Part shown: positions 45,385 to 55,313 of the stretch, piece by piece
Layout: each line of letters begins with the position of its first letter
Position numbering within the stretch: the stretch's first letter is position 1
Source: Nocardiopsis sp. FIRDI 009
GTDB lineage: Bacteria; Actinomycetota; Actinomycetes; Streptosporangiales; Streptosporangiaceae
DNA: 64,000 bases
Reading direction: 5' to 3'
Assembly (NCBI RefSeq): GCF_003386285.1
Contig: NZ_QPNC01000012.1
Span: forward strand, 60,756-124,755
Translations under genes and position numbers: made by a program
Notes under the pieces: generated by a model
What the model was told of the DNA's origin: nothing
The model's input: only the letters and a program-made list of their open reading frames with translations
Databases searched by the model: none

Positions 45385-45684
45385 TCAGAGACCCCGCTGG
45401 TATATGTTCCGGCGGTCACCGACGGAGATGACCCAGACCCAGATGATCGGTTGGCCTTCGTCGTCCTTCTCCAGGGTGTAGACGGCCCGGTAGTCACCGA
45501 CGCGGAGTCCCCAACGACCGTGGTGCCCGGTCAGGGGCTTGATGTCGAACGCGCCGGTGTCACCGGCATCAAGGGCCTGCTGGAGTTCGGAGAGGCAGCG
45601 CAGGATCTTGACCGCCGCGCTGCGGGGGATCCCGCGCATCCTGCGCTGGGCGGCGGGGGTGAAGCGGGTGATGTGTCGGATCAC
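45385..45684 (-). CDS. RelE/ParE-type toxin
   Basis: This 99-residue predicted ribosome-dependent mRNA interferase has the RelE core TGHHGRWGLRVGDYRAVYTL followed by WVWVISVGDRRNIYQR, with the basic and aromatic residues of the family. GTG 45684 overlaps the antitoxin stop (GTGA). It sits next to the tRNA gene, inside the xyloglucan locus. Confidence 0.87.
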   Translation of the reverse strand: MIRHITRFTPAAQRRMRGIPRSAAVKILRCLSELQQALDAGDTGAFDIKPLTGHHGRWGLRVGDYRAVYTLEKDDEGQPIIWVWVISVGDRRNIYQRGL

Positions 45685-45962
45685 TCCTCCCCCTGGGCGA
45701 GTTCACGGGCCATCTCCTCCAGGGAGACGGAGTGTTCGCGCCCTTCCCGCTCGGCCTCGTCCGCCAGGCGGTTGAGCCACGCGTCCTCAGCGGCTTCTTC
45801 CACCGCGAGCAGGCGGCGGTACTCGTCGGCGTCGAGAAGTACGGCTGTGGTCCGGCCCCGCTGGGTGATGAAGGTCGGCGTGTGGTCGTGGCGCGCGCGC
45901 TCGATCGTGTCGGCGAGGTGTCGTCTCACCTCGGCCATGGTCGCAGTCACCGGCTCGTTCAT
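45681..45962 (-). CDS. Phd/YefM-type antitoxin
   Basis: This 93-residue antitoxin begins MNEPVTATMAEVRRHLADTI, and RGRTTAVLLDADEYRRLLAV is the Phd/YefM DNA-binding signature; the C-terminal half is acidic and helical, the part that wraps the toxin. ATG 45962 lies close to a palindrome that probably serves autoregulation. Confidence 0.87.
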   Translation of the reverse strand: MNEPVTATMAEVRRHLADTIERARHDHTPTFITQRGRTTAVLLDADEYRRLLAVEEAAEDAWLNRLADEAEREGREHSVSLEEMARELAQGEE

Positions 45963-45969
45963 ACAACCA

Positions 45970-45986
45970 ATGTACTGGATGTACAT
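45970..45986. promoter_or_regulatory. Operator palindrome of the RelE/Phd operon
   Basis: ATGTAC-TGGAT-GTACAT is a perfect 6-5-6 inverted repeat immediately upstream of the antitoxin start, at the expected promoter position of this minus-strand operon. Confidence 0.65.
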
Positions 45987-46157
45987 CCGTTGGGCATTGG
46001 ATTCGACTGAACCCCGCCTCAGCGCGGCCCGGGACCCCGCGACCGCGCATGGGTGAGGGGCCGGGAGGGGTTCACCCGTGTCTCCCGGCCCCGGGGCGTG
46101 TACGGCGGACACCTACCCTGCCGCGCGACGCCCCGGCGTCCACCGCACACGCCCTCG

Positions 46158-46181
46158 GCCCGCCCCCGGACGGGGGCGGGC
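46158..46181 (-). terminator. Terminator after GH74 gene
   Basis: An 11-bp perfect GC stem (46158-46168 with 46171-46181) with a two-base loop lies 19 bases beyond the GH74 stop on the minus strand. Confidence 0.85.
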
Positions 46182-46199
46182 TGTCGGTGGGTCAGCCGG

Positions 46200-49016
46200 T
46201 CACCCGCACCCGGTCCCGTTCAGGGCGAACGCCGTCGGGGTCCCGGGCCCGCCGTCGACCGAGCCGTTGAACCCGATCTCCGCCGTCGCCCCCGGATCGA
46301 GTCGCGTGCTCCACCCGGGCGCGGTGACCGTCACGTGGTCGCCCTCCTGCGTGTGGTCGCCGCCCCACAGGTCGGTGACGCTCTCACCCGAGGTGAAGTC
46401 CCACGCCAGCTCCCATCCCTCGACCGGCTCACTCCCGGTGTTGGTCACCTCGACGGCGGCCTGGAACCCTCCGTTCCAGGAACCGGCCACCGTGTAGTCG
46501 ACCTCGCAGGAGGCGGGTCCGAAGGTCGGCTCGGGCGAGGGGTCCGGGGTCGGATCGGGTGACGGTCCGGGGGTCGGGTCCGGGCTCGGCGTCGGGTCGG
46601 GTCCCCCGCCTCCGTCCGCGAGGTCGCCGTAGACGATCCCGCGGCCGTTGGTGCCGATGTAGACCCGCCCGTAGACGTCGGGGTCGCCGGTGACCACCGC
46701 CCCCGTCCAGCCCCACTGGTGCCGGTCGTCGTTGATCCGGACCCACGTCCGACCGGCGTCGTCGGAGCGGAAGATCCCGCGCACGCCGCCGATCCGCGCA
46801 CTGGTGTACACCGCCGGGTAGTCGGCGCCGGGGGCCGGGGCGCCGAAGCCGACCGCGTCGCCCTCGTCGACCGCGGCGATCCGCTCGAAGGTGGCCCCGG
46901 CGTCGGTCGTGCGCCACATGCCGTACTCGCCGTCCTCGGCGCCGCCCGCGACCCACACGTCGCCGCTGTGGCCGGGCACCGCGCCGAAGCGGACGTTGCC
47001 CTCCCCCGGGAGGCCGCCGAAGCCGGAGGCCGTGAAGGTCGCGCCCGCGTCGGTGCTGGTGTAGAAGGTGCCGTCGGAGACCGCGTAGAACACGTCCGGG
47101 TCCACCCGGTCGGCCTCCACCCTGGCGCCCTGGGGCACGCCGGCGGACGCCGTCCACGACGAACCGGTCGTGGTGGAACGGTGGACGCCCGCGCCGTCGG
47201 GGCTCCACAGGATGACGGACCCGTCGGCGTTGACCGCGACCGTCCCGCCGCCGGTCACCCCGCCGGGCTCCTGACCGCCGAACCAGTTGTTCCCGCCGTC
47301 GGTGGAGATCCCGATGTGGGAGTTGTCCTCGTCCTCCGCGTCCCCGACCCGCACGACCGTGTCGGGCGCCAGCTCGGCGAAGTCGACGCCGGTGCCGCTG
47401 CCCCAGTAGGGCCGCTGGTGCATCTGGTCGGGGACGGCGTCCAGGTCGCGGTGGACGAACCCGCCGATGTCGGCCATGACCGAGACCAGTGGTCCGCCGG
47501 GCAGGGCGGCCAGGTCGCGGATGGAGGTCTCCTCCAGCCCCCGGGCCCTGACCCCGATGTCGACGGTGCCGCCGGAGTCCCAGGCCGTGAGGTTGTCGCT
47601 GCCGTAGATGGTGGCGCCGGTCCCGTACATGAACCGGTCGGAGTCGAACGGGTCGATCGCCATGCCCTGGCTCATCCAGCCGAGCTTGGGCTGGTTCTCG
47701 GGCGGCTCGCCGGGTCCGCCGAAGTCCAGCCAGGGCGCGGCGGAGATGTCCATCTCGTAGCGCGTCACGCGTTCGGGGTAGTTCCCCCAGTCCCAGGCCC
47801 GCGTCCAGGTCTCGCCGCGGTCGGTGCTGCGGAAGATCTGGTTGTCCGGCCACCAGGAGATCTGGGAGGTGACCATGAGCGTGTCGGGGTCCTGGCGGTC
47901 GATGGTGAGTCCGCCGTAGCCGAAGTAGGCGTCCTCGGAGGTGGAGGGGACCGGGCTGATGTTGGTCCACTCACCGGACTCGATGTCGTGGCGCCACACG
48001 TCGCCCGACGAGCCGTCGTAGGGGCCGGGGGTGTCGGTGGTGGCGAGGTAGAGCTGGCCGCCCTCGTGGTCCAGGACGGCGTGCGCGGGCAGGTGTCCGG
48101 TGGGGGCGCCCTCCAGGGGCTCCCAGGTCCGGCCGCCGTCGGTGCTGCGGTAGACGGGGTCGTCCAGGTCGGCGACGCCGACGTAGACGTCCTGGGTCGC
48201 CTGTCCGGCGGAGCCCGTGCGCGGGTCGAACGCCACCCAGGTGACGCCGGTGATGTCGCTCTGCAGGTCCAGCGGGTCGTCGGGGTTCTCGACGTAGTCG
48301 CCCGGGTTGGGGAAGGACCCGACCTCGGCCCAGGTCTCGCCGAAGTCGGTGCTGCGCCACAGACCGTGGCCGCCCCGGACACCGAGGTAGACGACGCTGT
48401 TGTCGTTGGGGTCGACGGCCATGCGCTCACCGAGGCCGCGGCCGGGCATGTTGCCGCCGAGCTTGAAGGGCAGCTCGGTGACCTCCCAGGTCTCGCCGCG
48501 GTCGTCGGAGCGGAGGATGGCGCCGTTGCCCGGGTCCCAGTCGTTGGTGTAGCTCCCCGCCGCCGCGTAGACGCGGTCGGGGTCGACGGGGTCGGTGGCC
48601 AGGCTGACGATGCCGGTCCACCCCCACTCGTCCCAGCCGACCCAGTCCAGGAGGGGGTCCCAGGTCTCGGTGGCCGGGTCCCAGCGGTAGGCCCCGCCGA
48701 CATCGGTGCGGGCGTAGACGAGGTCGGGTTCGGACTCGTTGAAGACGATGCCCGGGACGTAGCCGCCACCGACGATCTGGACGTTGTCCCAGGTGTAGGC
48801 GTCACCAGCGGCGGCCGTCGGTTCGGCCGAGAAGGCGGACCGGACGTCGATGACGGTGAGGGAGGCGGCGGTGACCGCGGCGGTCGCGGCCACCGCCGCC
48901 ACCGGCCGGACGCGGGAGCGGAGGCGGTGGGGAAGGCGGGAGCGGGAGGCGGGATGCTCCTCCGGGGAGGGCGGGTACCCCTCCGGAGGAGGCGGTTTCT
49001 GGGGGTGGGGGGTCAT
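46200..49016 (-). CDS. GH74 xyloglucanase with C-terminal CBM2
   Basis: This is a 938-residue secreted enzyme. A long N-terminal export signal (to about 65, ending SAFSA) precedes the double seven-bladed beta-propeller of GH74. The catalytic aspartate is D105 in YARTDVGGAYRW, and repeated sialidase-like blocks such as IFRSTDRGETWTRAWDW mark the blades. A Pro/Asp/Thr linker joins a CBM2 cellulose-binding module (about 835-938; WNGGFQAAVEVTNTG). It should cut the glucan backbone of xyloglucan outside the cell. ATG 49016 has GGAG six bases upstream. Both operator types lie upstream. Confidence 0.92.
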   Translation of the reverse strand: MTPHPQKPPPPEGYPPSPEEHPASRSRLPHRLRSRVRPVAAVAATAAVTAASLTVIDVRSAFSAEPTAAAGDAYTWDNVQIVGGGYVPGIVFNESEPDLVYARTDVGGAYRWDPATETWDPLLDWVGWDEWGWTGIVSLATDPVDPDRVYAAAGSYTNDWDPGNGAILRSDDRGETWEVTELPFKLGGNMPGRGLGERMAVDPNDNSVVYLGVRGGHGLWRSTDFGETWAEVGSFPNPGDYVENPDDPLDLQSDITGVTWVAFDPRTGSAGQATQDVYVGVADLDDPVYRSTDGGRTWEPLEGAPTGHLPAHAVLDHEGGQLYLATTDTPGPYDGSSGDVWRHDIESGEWTNISPVPSTSEDAYFGYGGLTIDRQDPDTLMVTSQISWWPDNQIFRSTDRGETWTRAWDWGNYPERVTRYEMDISAAPWLDFGGPGEPPENQPKLGWMSQGMAIDPFDSDRFMYGTGATIYGSDNLTAWDSGGTVDIGVRARGLEETSIRDLAALPGGPLVSVMADIGGFVHRDLDAVPDQMHQRPYWGSGTGVDFAELAPDTVVRVGDAEDEDNSHIGISTDGGNNWFGGQEPGGVTGGGTVAVNADGSVILWSPDGAGVHRSTTTGSSWTASAGVPQGARVEADRVDPDVFYAVSDGTFYTSTDAGATFTASGFGGLPGEGNVRFGAVPGHSGDVWVAGGAEDGEYGMWRTTDAGATFERIAAVDEGDAVGFGAPAPGADYPAVYTSARIGGVRGIFRSDDAGRTWVRINDDRHQWGWTGAVVTGDPDVYGRVYIGTNGRGIVYGDLADGGGGPDPTPSPDPTPGPSPDPTPDPSPEPTFGPASCEVDYTVAGSWNGGFQAAVEVTNTGSEPVEGWELAWDFTSGESVTDLWGGDHTQEGDHVTVTAPGWSTRLDPGATAEIGFNGSVDGGPGTPTAFALNGTGCG

Positions 49017-49099
49017 AGGGAACTCCAGTGACGCGGGGAACCGCCCGCCTCCCCGCGTGGTGCGGTAGGGGGTAGGCGGAGGCGGGCGGAAATTCCCCA

Positions 49100-49120
49100 T
49101 TAGTTTGAATAGACAACTAA
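49100..49120. promoter_or_regulatory. XylR/ROK-type operator (GH74 promoter, variant spacing)
   Basis: TTAGTTTG-AATAG-ACAACTAA keeps the left half-site exactly, while the spacer is shorter than in the other sites. It lies 84-104 bases upstream of the GH74 start and 30 bases from a perfect LacI palindrome. Confidence 0.6.
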
Positions 49121-49150
49121 CAAAACGTCAACGGGGGTTCCACGGAAATT

Positions 49151-49164
49151 TCGAAGCGCTTCGA
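49151..49164. promoter_or_regulatory. LacI-type operator (GH74 promoter)
   Basis: A perfect TCGAAGCGCTTCGA palindrome lies between the GH74 start and the stop of the GH95 gene, in the GH74 promoter region. Confidence 0.85.
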
Positions 49165-49186
49165 CTTGGAGGCTCCGACCACAAGC

Positions 49187-51718
49187 TCACCCCGGCTGTG
49201 GGGTCCCCGGTCCGGGGGGCTGACGGTCTCCGCGCCCCACCCCCGTACGGAAATCCACTCTCACCTGCCGTTCCGGGGCGAGGGACACGCGGCGGCGGCT
49301 CGCGTCGGGCAGCCGGACGACCGTGCTCCGGGGCTCCACCGACCGCAGGAGCGTGGACGCCCGCCCCTCGGACCACTCCAGACGGTCCACGACCACCCCG
49401 CCGCGCGCCCGCAGGCCCTCCACCCGGCCCGAGGGCCACGCACGCGGCAGGGCGGGCAACGGCTCGATCCACCCCTCCCCCGACCCGGCCAGCATCGCCG
49501 CCGCGACCGCCGGGAACCCGCCGCCGATGTCCACGTTGAACAGCTCCCCCCGGTTGTGGGTGGGGACGAGGGTCGGACGCCAGTACCGCGTGGCCATGAG
49601 CGCGAGGGTCTCGTGGGCCTCCTCGGCCAGTCCCAGGCGGGCGGCCGCCAGCCCCAGCTGGACCAGTCCGAAGGCCATCTCGTCGGACTCCTGCCCCCGC
49701 CACCAGGCCAGGCGGGAGCGCACGGCGCGGACGGCCGCCGCGCGCCACCGGGGCGCGGCGAAGATCGGATCACCCTCGTACCAGAGGGGGAACAGGTGGG
49801 AGGCGTGACGGTGGCCGTGCCGCTCGGTCTGGGCGACCGCTCCGGCCGGACCCGCCCACTCGGCGAGCTCGCCCCCGGCGGCGATCCGGTAGCCGGGGAG
49901 CCGCGCGGCCAGCCGCGCCCACCTGCGGGCGCCCGGCACACCCAGGGCGTGGTGCGCGCGGACGAGGTTGCGGGTGAGGTCGCGGACGGCCGCGACGTCC
50001 ATGGTGGCGTTGACGGCGGCCTGTCCGTCGGAGTCCCCCGGGGTGTTCTCGGGCGAGTAGGACGGCACGAAGCCGTCCTCGGTGAGGAAGTCCTCGTGGA
50101 ACTCCCCGGCGGCGGTGAGGAAGGGCAGCGCCCGCTCCCGCAGGAAGTCCCGGTCCCGGGTGTGGGAGTAGTGGTCCCAGTGGAGCCGGGCCATCCACGC
50201 CGCGCCCGCCGTCCAGCAGGTCAGGCACCACTGAGGGCCGAAGTGGTTGTGGCGTCCGCTGGTGGAGGCGTGCGGGGGGACCAGGATCCCCCGGCAGCCG
50301 TAGAGTCGGCGCGCGTTCTCCTCAAGGTCCGCGGCCATGCGGTCGAGGAGGTCGAAGAGCCCGGTCATGAGCTCGGGGGTGCCGGTGGGGTGCAGGGCCG
50401 CCACGGCGGAGGGGAGGTTGCCGTCGAAGGTGTACCCCGACCGCCACGGGGGTGCGTAGGTGCCGCTCCACACCCCCTGGAGGGTGGGGGGAAGGTCGCC
50501 GCAGCTGGACACGATGGCGTAGCGCCCGGCGTCGACCAGCCGGGTGACCAGCTCCGGCGTCGGTCCGCCCGCCAGGAGGTCCTCCCCCAGCGGGGGTCCG
50601 GCCGGAAGCGGGGTCGCCAGCGGGGGTTCCGCCGGATGGTCCGCCGGACCGCCCGGGACGGTCGGGGCGGCTGGGGTAGCTGGGGTGGTCGGGGCGGTCG
50701 GACCGCCCGGGGAGGTCGATCCGTCCGAGGAGGTCGGGACGGTCGAGGCACGGGGGCCGTGCAGGGTGAGCCGGAAGCGGTCCATGAGGTCTCCGTGCAC
50801 GGCGCGGTGCCGGTCCAGCCACCGCCGGTGGCCGGCGGTGTCGGTGGGGTGCGGTCCGGGCGCGGGGGCGGGCGGGTCCGCCTCACCGGGCTCGCCGACG
50901 TGGACGCGGAGCACCAGCCGGACCCGGGTGACACCGCGCAGTTCCAGGCCGACGCCGTCGCGGCGGACCGTTCCCCCTTCGCCCGCGTCGGGGCTGGGGA
51001 CCCGCCGTCCCCCCGCCCCGCAGGTGCCCCCACTCAGGTCACCGGCCGACGCGCCGGGGGACACGACAACGGAGCAGGTCACGGCGTACCCCGGGAGGGC
51101 GCCGTCCGGGCGGTCGGGGAACGCGACCCGCAGCGTCAGGAGGTCGGGGACGGCGGTCGCCTCGACCCTGAGCGGGACCGGCGGGCGCTCGTCCAGCAGG
51201 GTGAGCCGGAGCCAGCCGTCCAGTCCCCCTGAATCAGGGTTCGCCGACAGCTCGGCGACGACCGCGTCGTCCGGGCGGGAGGCGAACACCCGGTGGACGG
51301 TCCCGTCCGGGAGGTCCTCGGTGACCAGGCCGGAGTCCAGGTCGCAGGTCCGCGTGACCGGGCCGCGCCCCGGATCGGCCGGGGTGAAGCCGAGGACGGC
51401 GGCGCCGAACAGGGGGTCGATCCAGCGGGTCTCCGCGTAGCCGGGGTGCTCGTCGGCGGCGAACGCGACGATCCGCTCCGCCGCCGCGCGCGACCTCCCC
51501 TGGCGGAGGAGCCTCCGCAGCTCGGGGAGGATCCGCGCGGTGTTCGGCGCGGGCAGGGCCTCGGCGGTCGGGAGGAAGAGCCGTTCGTGGCCGAGGGTGA
51601 GTCGGGTCCCGGCCGCGGTCCCGTGAACGAGCGCGCCCAGGCGGCCGTTTCCGGTGACCAGCGCGTCCTCCCAGTCCCTGACCGGGTGTCGTGTGCGGAC
51701 GTGTCGGGGGTCGGACAT
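49187..51718 (-). CDS. GH95 alpha-L-fucosidase
   Basis: This 843-residue glycoside hydrolase removes terminal fucose (in xyloglucan, the alpha-1,2-linked fucose on galactose). The N-terminal GH95 domain starts with PVRDWEDALVTGNGRLGALV; the catalytic alpha/alpha-barrel includes LQGVWSGTYAPPWRSGYTFD and SPENTPGDSDGQAAVNATMD. A Thr/Pro/Ser-rich insert at about 355-415 is low complexity. There is no signal peptide, so it should be intracellular. ATG 51718 follows GAGGAGCGAC. It is divergent from GH42, sharing a XylR-type operator. Confidence 0.87.
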   Translation of the reverse strand: MSDPRHVRTRHPVRDWEDALVTGNGRLGALVHGTAAGTRLTLGHERLFLPTAEALPAPNTARILPELRRLLRQGRSRAAAERIVAFAADEHPGYAETRWIDPLFGAAVLGFTPADPGRGPVTRTCDLDSGLVTEDLPDGTVHRVFASRPDDAVVAELSANPDSGGLDGWLRLTLLDERPPVPLRVEATAVPDLLTLRVAFPDRPDGALPGYAVTCSVVVSPGASAGDLSGGTCGAGGRRVPSPDAGEGGTVRRDGVGLELRGVTRVRLVLRVHVGEPGEADPPAPAPGPHPTDTAGHRRWLDRHRAVHGDLMDRFRLTLHGPRASTVPTSSDGSTSPGGPTAPTTPATPAAPTVPGGPADHPAEPPLATPLPAGPPLGEDLLAGGPTPELVTRLVDAGRYAIVSSCGDLPPTLQGVWSGTYAPPWRSGYTFDGNLPSAVAALHPTGTPELMTGLFDLLDRMAADLEENARRLYGCRGILVPPHASTSGRHNHFGPQWCLTCWTAGAAWMARLHWDHYSHTRDRDFLRERALPFLTAAGEFHEDFLTEDGFVPSYSPENTPGDSDGQAAVNATMDVAAVRDLTRNLVRAHHALGVPGARRWARLAARLPGYRIAAGGELAEWAGPAGAVAQTERHGHRHASHLFPLWYEGDPIFAAPRWRAAAVRAVRSRLAWWRGQESDEMAFGLVQLGLAAARLGLAEEAHETLALMATRYWRPTLVPTHNRGELFNVDIGGGFPAVAAAMLAGSGEGWIEPLPALPRAWPSGRVEGLRARGGVVVDRLEWSEGRASTLLRSVEPRSTVVRLPDASRRRVSLAPERQVRVDFRTGVGRGDRQPPGPGTPQPG

Positions 51719-51770
51719 GTCGCTCCTCGTGCGGCGGAGGGGTGGCCCGCGGGGACCGTCCTCGCCATAC

Positions 51771-51795
51771 TTGGTTTGTTTTCCCCCCAAACTAA
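51771..51795. promoter_or_regulatory. XylR/ROK-type operator (GH95/GH42 promoter)
   Basis: TTGGTTTG-N9-CAAACTAA is nearly perfect (one mismatch). It lies between the divergent GH95 and GH42 genes and runs into the GH42 ribosome-binding site, where a bound repressor would block both. Confidence 0.82.
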
Positions 51796-51803
51796 GGAGT
51801 CCC

Positions 51804-53984
51804 ATGCCCTCCCCGCTCCCTCCCCCGCCGCCCTCCGGGCTCTGGTTCGGCGGCGACTACAACCCCGAGCAGTGGCCCGAGGAGGTCCGCGCGGAGGACG
51901 TCGAGCTCATGCGGCGGGCCGGGGTCACGCTGGTCACCGTCGGCGTCTTCTCCTGGGGGCTGCTGGAGCCCCGCGAGGGCGAGTACCGGTTCGGGTGGCT
52001 GGACCGGGCGCTCGACCGGCTCCACGCCGCCGGAATCCGCGTCGCCCTGGCCACCCCCACCGCCTCGCCGCCGCCCTGGTTCGGCCTCGCCCACCCGGAC
52101 GCGATGCCCGTGACCGCCGACGGGGTCCGGCTCACCCACGGCAGCCGCGACACCTACGACGTGTGCGCCCCCGCCTACCGGGACGCCTCCGCGCGAATCG
52201 CCCGCGCCCTGGCGGACCGCTACGCCCACCACCCGGCCCTGGCCATGTGGCACGTCCACAACGAGTACGGCACCTGGTCGCACTCCGAGCACACCGCCCG
52301 CGCCTTCCGCGCGTGGCTGCGAAGGCGGCGCGGGGACCTCGACGCGCTCAACCGGGCCTGGACGACCGCGTTCTGGAGCCAGCACTACTCGGACTGGGAG
52401 CAGGTCCGGCCGCCGCGCGCCACCCAGTACCTCCCCAACCCCGCGCACGTCCTCGACTTCCGCCGGTTCCTGTCCGACGCGATGCTCGACCACTTCCTCC
52501 TCCAGCGCGACGTCCTGCGCCAGGCGCGGCCGGAGGTGCCCGTCACCACGAACCTGGCCTTCGGCGACTGGGTGCCGGTCGACCCGTGGCGGTGGGCCGA
52601 ACACATGGACCTGGTCGCGATCGACGACTACCCGGACCGGCCCGGCACGGAGGGCGCCGAGCAGACCGCGTTCGCCGCCGACCTGGCGCGGTCGTGGGCG
52701 GACCGGGTGCCCGGCCGGGGACGCCCGTGGCTGCTGATGGAGCAGGCGGCGGGGGTCACCTACACCCCCGGCGGCGCCCGGCCCACCGCGCCGGGGGAAC
52801 TCCTGCGGCGGAGTGTGTCACACGTGGCGCGCGGATCGGGCGGGGTGATGTTCTTCCAGTGGCGGGCCTCGCGGGGCGGCGCCGAGCAGTGGCACTCGGG
52901 GATGGTGCCGCACGCCGGTCCGGACTCACGGGTCTTCGGGGAGGTGTGCGAGCTGGGCGCGCTGCTCCCCCGCGTGGCGGAGGCCCGCGGGGCCGAGGTG
53001 GTGGCGGACGCGGCGGTCACGTGGGATCCGGAGTGCTGGTGGGCGCTGGGCGCGCCGTCGCTGCCGTCGCGGAACACGGACTACCTGGAGGCGGTGCGGC
53101 AGGCGCACCGCGTGCTGTGGCGGTCGGGCCGGACCGTCGACTTCGTCCGTCCCGACCGGGAGCCGCCCCGGGTCCCGCTGCTGGTGGTGCCCTGTCTGTA
53201 TCTGCTCTCCGACGAGGCCGCCGAGCGGCTGGCCCGCTTCACCGAGGAGGGGGGCACGCTCGTGGTGACCCACCTCAGCGGCGTGGCCGACCCGGACGGC
53301 ACCGTGCGCGTCGGCGGGTACCCGGGGGCCCTGCGCGGCCTGCTGGGGATCAGGGGGGTGGAGATGTATCCGCTCGCTCCGGGCGAGGAGATCGACGTGG
53401 GCTTCGGCCCGGAGGACGAAGCGGACGGCACCGACGCGGCCGGCGGGACGTACACGGCGACGGTGTGGAGCGAGGACGTCCGGTTGGAGGGCGCGGAGGC
53501 GGTGGCGCGCTACGCGTCGGGGCCGTTGGAGGGTTCGCCCGCCGTGACCCGGCGCCGCCACGGCGCCGGGTCGGCCTGGTACGTGTCGGCCCGCCTGTCC
53601 GACGCGGGACTGGCCCGGGTGCTCGGCGAGGCCGTGAAGACGGCCGGGTCCGAGTGGGCGCCTGAGGGCACGGGGACGGCCGGAGCCGAAGAGGTCGCCT
53701 GGGCTGAGGCGGCGCCCGGGGTCCGGGCAACGGCCGGGCCCGAGGGGGCGGCCGGGGCCGAGGGAACGGCGACGGAGCTGGACCTGGAGGTCGTGCGACG
53801 GGTCGACGGCGCCCTGACGTGGGTGTTCGTCACCAACCACGGCTCGCAGGCACGGCGGATCGACCCCGCGCTGTGGGGACTGGCCCCGGGAGCGCACGAC
53901 CTGGTCTCGGGCCGTCCCGGAGACGGGCTGACCCTCCGGGGCGGCGGGGTCGCGGTCCTGCGCGGAACCGCCGTTGACAATTAG
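51804..53984 (+). CDS. GH42 beta-galactosidase
   Basis: This is a 726-residue intracellular beta-galactosidase. The TIM barrel (about 15-390) has the acid/base Glu154 in MWHVHNEYG and nucleophile Glu313 in LLMEQAAG; a trimerisation domain (about 400-600) and a C-terminal beta domain follow. An Ala/Gly/Glu-rich low-complexity stretch (about 615-655) separates the last part. It should remove galactose from xyloglucan side chains. ATG 51804 with AAGGAG; the stop overlaps the xylA operator. Confidence 0.9.
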   Translation: MPSPLPPPPPSGLWFGGDYNPEQWPEEVRAEDVELMRRAGVTLVTVGVFSWGLLEPREGEYRFGWLDRALDRLHAAGIRVALATPTASPPPWFGLAHPDAMPVTADGVRLTHGSRDTYDVCAPAYRDASARIARALADRYAHHPALAMWHVHNEYGTWSHSEHTARAFRAWLRRRRGDLDALNRAWTTAFWSQHYSDWEQVRPPRATQYLPNPAHVLDFRRFLSDAMLDHFLLQRDVLRQARPEVPVTTNLAFGDWVPVDPWRWAEHMDLVAIDDYPDRPGTEGAEQTAFAADLARSWADRVPGRGRPWLLMEQAAGVTYTPGGARPTAPGELLRRSVSHVARGSGGVMFFQWRASRGGAEQWHSGMVPHAGPDSRVFGEVCELGALLPRVAEARGAEVVADAAVTWDPECWWALGAPSLPSRNTDYLEAVRQAHRVLWRSGRTVDFVRPDREPPRVPLLVVPCLYLLSDEAAERLARFTEEGGTLVVTHLSGVADPDGTVRVGGYPGALRGLLGIRGVEMYPLAPGEEIDVGFGPEDEADGTDAAGGTYTATVWSEDVRLEGAEAVARYASGPLEGSPAVTRRRHGAGSAWYVSARLSDAGLARVLGEAVKTAGSEWAPEGTGTAGAEEVAWAEAAPGVRATAGPEGAAGAEGTATELDLEVVRRVDGALTWVFVTNHGSQARRIDPALWGLAPGAHDLVSGRPGDGLTLRGGGVAVLRGTAVDN

Positions 53985-54005
53985 TTTGTTTATTAGACAA
54001 ACTCA
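53981..54005. promoter_or_regulatory. XylR/ROK-type operator (xylA promoter)
   Basis: TTAGTTTG-N9-CAAACTCA matches the consensus with one mismatch. TTGACA at 53974-53979 immediately upstream is a good -35, so the operator lies over the promoter core and partly over the GH42 stop codon. Confidence 0.85.
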
Positions 54006-54033
54006 TTCCATCGACCGCCCCCTGGAGGCATGC

Positions 54034-55191
54034 ATGAACGACTACCGGCCCGTTCCGGAGGACCGGTTCACCTTCGGCCTGTGGACCGTGGGCTGGCGCG
54101 GCGTCAACACGTTCGGCGACCCGGTGCGGCCCCCGCTCGACGGCGCCGAGGCGGTCCGCCGCCTCGCCGACCTCGGCGCGTACGGTGTCACCTTCCACGA
54201 CGACGACCTCGTCCCGCCCGGCACCTCCCCCGACGGGCGCGAGGCGATCCTCGACCGCTTCCGCCGCGCCCTCGACGACACGGGCCTCAAGGTCCCCATG
54301 GTCACCACCAACCTCTTCACCCACCCGGTGTTCCGGGACGGCGGCTTCACCTCCAACAGCCGCGACGTGCGGCGGTACGCGATCCGCAAGGTCGCGCGCA
54401 ACATCGACCTCGCGGTTTCGTTCGGCGCGACGACCTACGTGTGCTGGGGCGGCCAGGACGGCGCCGAGAGCGAGGCGGGCAAGGACCAGGCCGCAGCGCT
54501 CGACCGGTTGCGCGAGGCGTTCGACATCCTGTGCGGTTACGTCCGGGACCAGGGCTACGACCTGCGGTTCGCCATCGAACCCAAGCCGAACGAGCCGCGC
54601 GGCGACGTGCTGCTGCCGACCGTCGGGCACGCCCTCGCCTTCATCCGGGAGCTGGAGCACCCGGAGATGGTCGGGGTCAACCCCGAGGTCGGGCACGAGC
54701 AGATGGCCGGGCTGAACTTCGCGCACGGCGTCGCCCAGGCGCTGTGGGCGGGCAAGCTCTTCCACATCGACCTCAACGGCCAGCGCGGGGTCAAGTACGA
54801 CCAGGACCTGAGGTTCGGCGCGGGCGATCTGAAGGAGGCGTTCTTCCTCGTCGACCTGCTCGAACGGGCGGGCTACGAGGGACCTCGGCACTTCGACTTC
54901 AAACCGCCGCGGACCGAGGACATGAGCGGCGTGTGGGAGTCGGCCGCGGCGTGCATGCGCAACTACCTGATCCTGCGGGAGAGGGCGGCCGCGTTCCGCG
55001 CCGACCCCGAGGTGGTCGAGGCCCTGGCCGCGGCGCGCGTGCCCGAGCTGTCGCGGTCCACGCTCGGCGGGGACGAGACCCTGGCCGACCTCATGGCCGA
55101 GGAGATCGACCTGGCCGCCGTCGGGGAGCGCGGCTACCACTTCGAGCGCCTGGACCAGCTGGCGCTGGAGCACCTGATGGGTGTCCGTTAG
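54034..55191 (+). CDS. xylA: Xylose isomerase
   Basis: This 385-residue isomerase interconverts xylose and xylulose. The active-site histidine and aspartates are in VTFHDDDL (His55, Asp58), the metal site in [11 protein letters not shown] (Glu182, Lys184), and the lower metal site near [16 protein letters not shown]. It is the shorter class I type usual in actinobacteria. ATG 54034 with TGGAGG six bases upstream. No xylulokinase gene lies in the window. Xylose from alpha-xylosidase action makes it part of the xyloglucan pathway. Confidence 0.95.
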   Translation: MNDYRPVPEDRFTFGLWTVGWRGVNTFGDPVRPPLDGAEAVRRLADLGAYGVTFHDDDLVPPGTSPDGREAILDRFRRALDDTGLKVPMVTTNLFTHPVFRDGGFTSNSRDVRRYAIRKVARNIDLAVSFGATTYVCWGGQDGAESEAGKDQAAALDRLREAFDILCGYVRDQGYDLRFAIEPKPNEPRGDVLLPTVGHALAFIRELEHPEMVGVNPEVGHEQMAGLNFAHGVAQALWAGKLFHIDLNGQRGVKYDQDLRFGAGDLKEAFFLVDLLERAGYEGPRHFDFKPPRTEDMSGVWESAAACMRNYLILRERAAAFRADPEVVEALAAARVPELSRSTLGGDETLADLMAEEIDLAAVGERGYHFERLDQLALEHLMGVR

Positions 55192-55288
55192 CTCCGTCCC
55201 GGGGTCCGTGGGACCCTCCTCCCCCGACCGCCGACCGCGCGACGCGGGGCAGGGTGTCCGTTGGCTCCGTCCCGGGGTCCGTGGGACC
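55179..55288. repeat. 37-bp direct repeat at the end of xylA
   Basis: 55179-55215 and 55252-55288 are identical but for one base. The first copy covers the last codons and stop of xylA; the second lies in the gap. The period is 73 bases. Probably a local duplication. Confidence 0.8.
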
Positions 55289-55313
55289 GGGGCCGGTCAC
55301 GGGTCCCGGGGCG

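Noticed and set aside
46719..49031. 770-codon plus-strand frame opposite GH74
   Set aside because: It is a shadow; the minus-strand GH74 gene has catalytic motifs, linker and CBM2.
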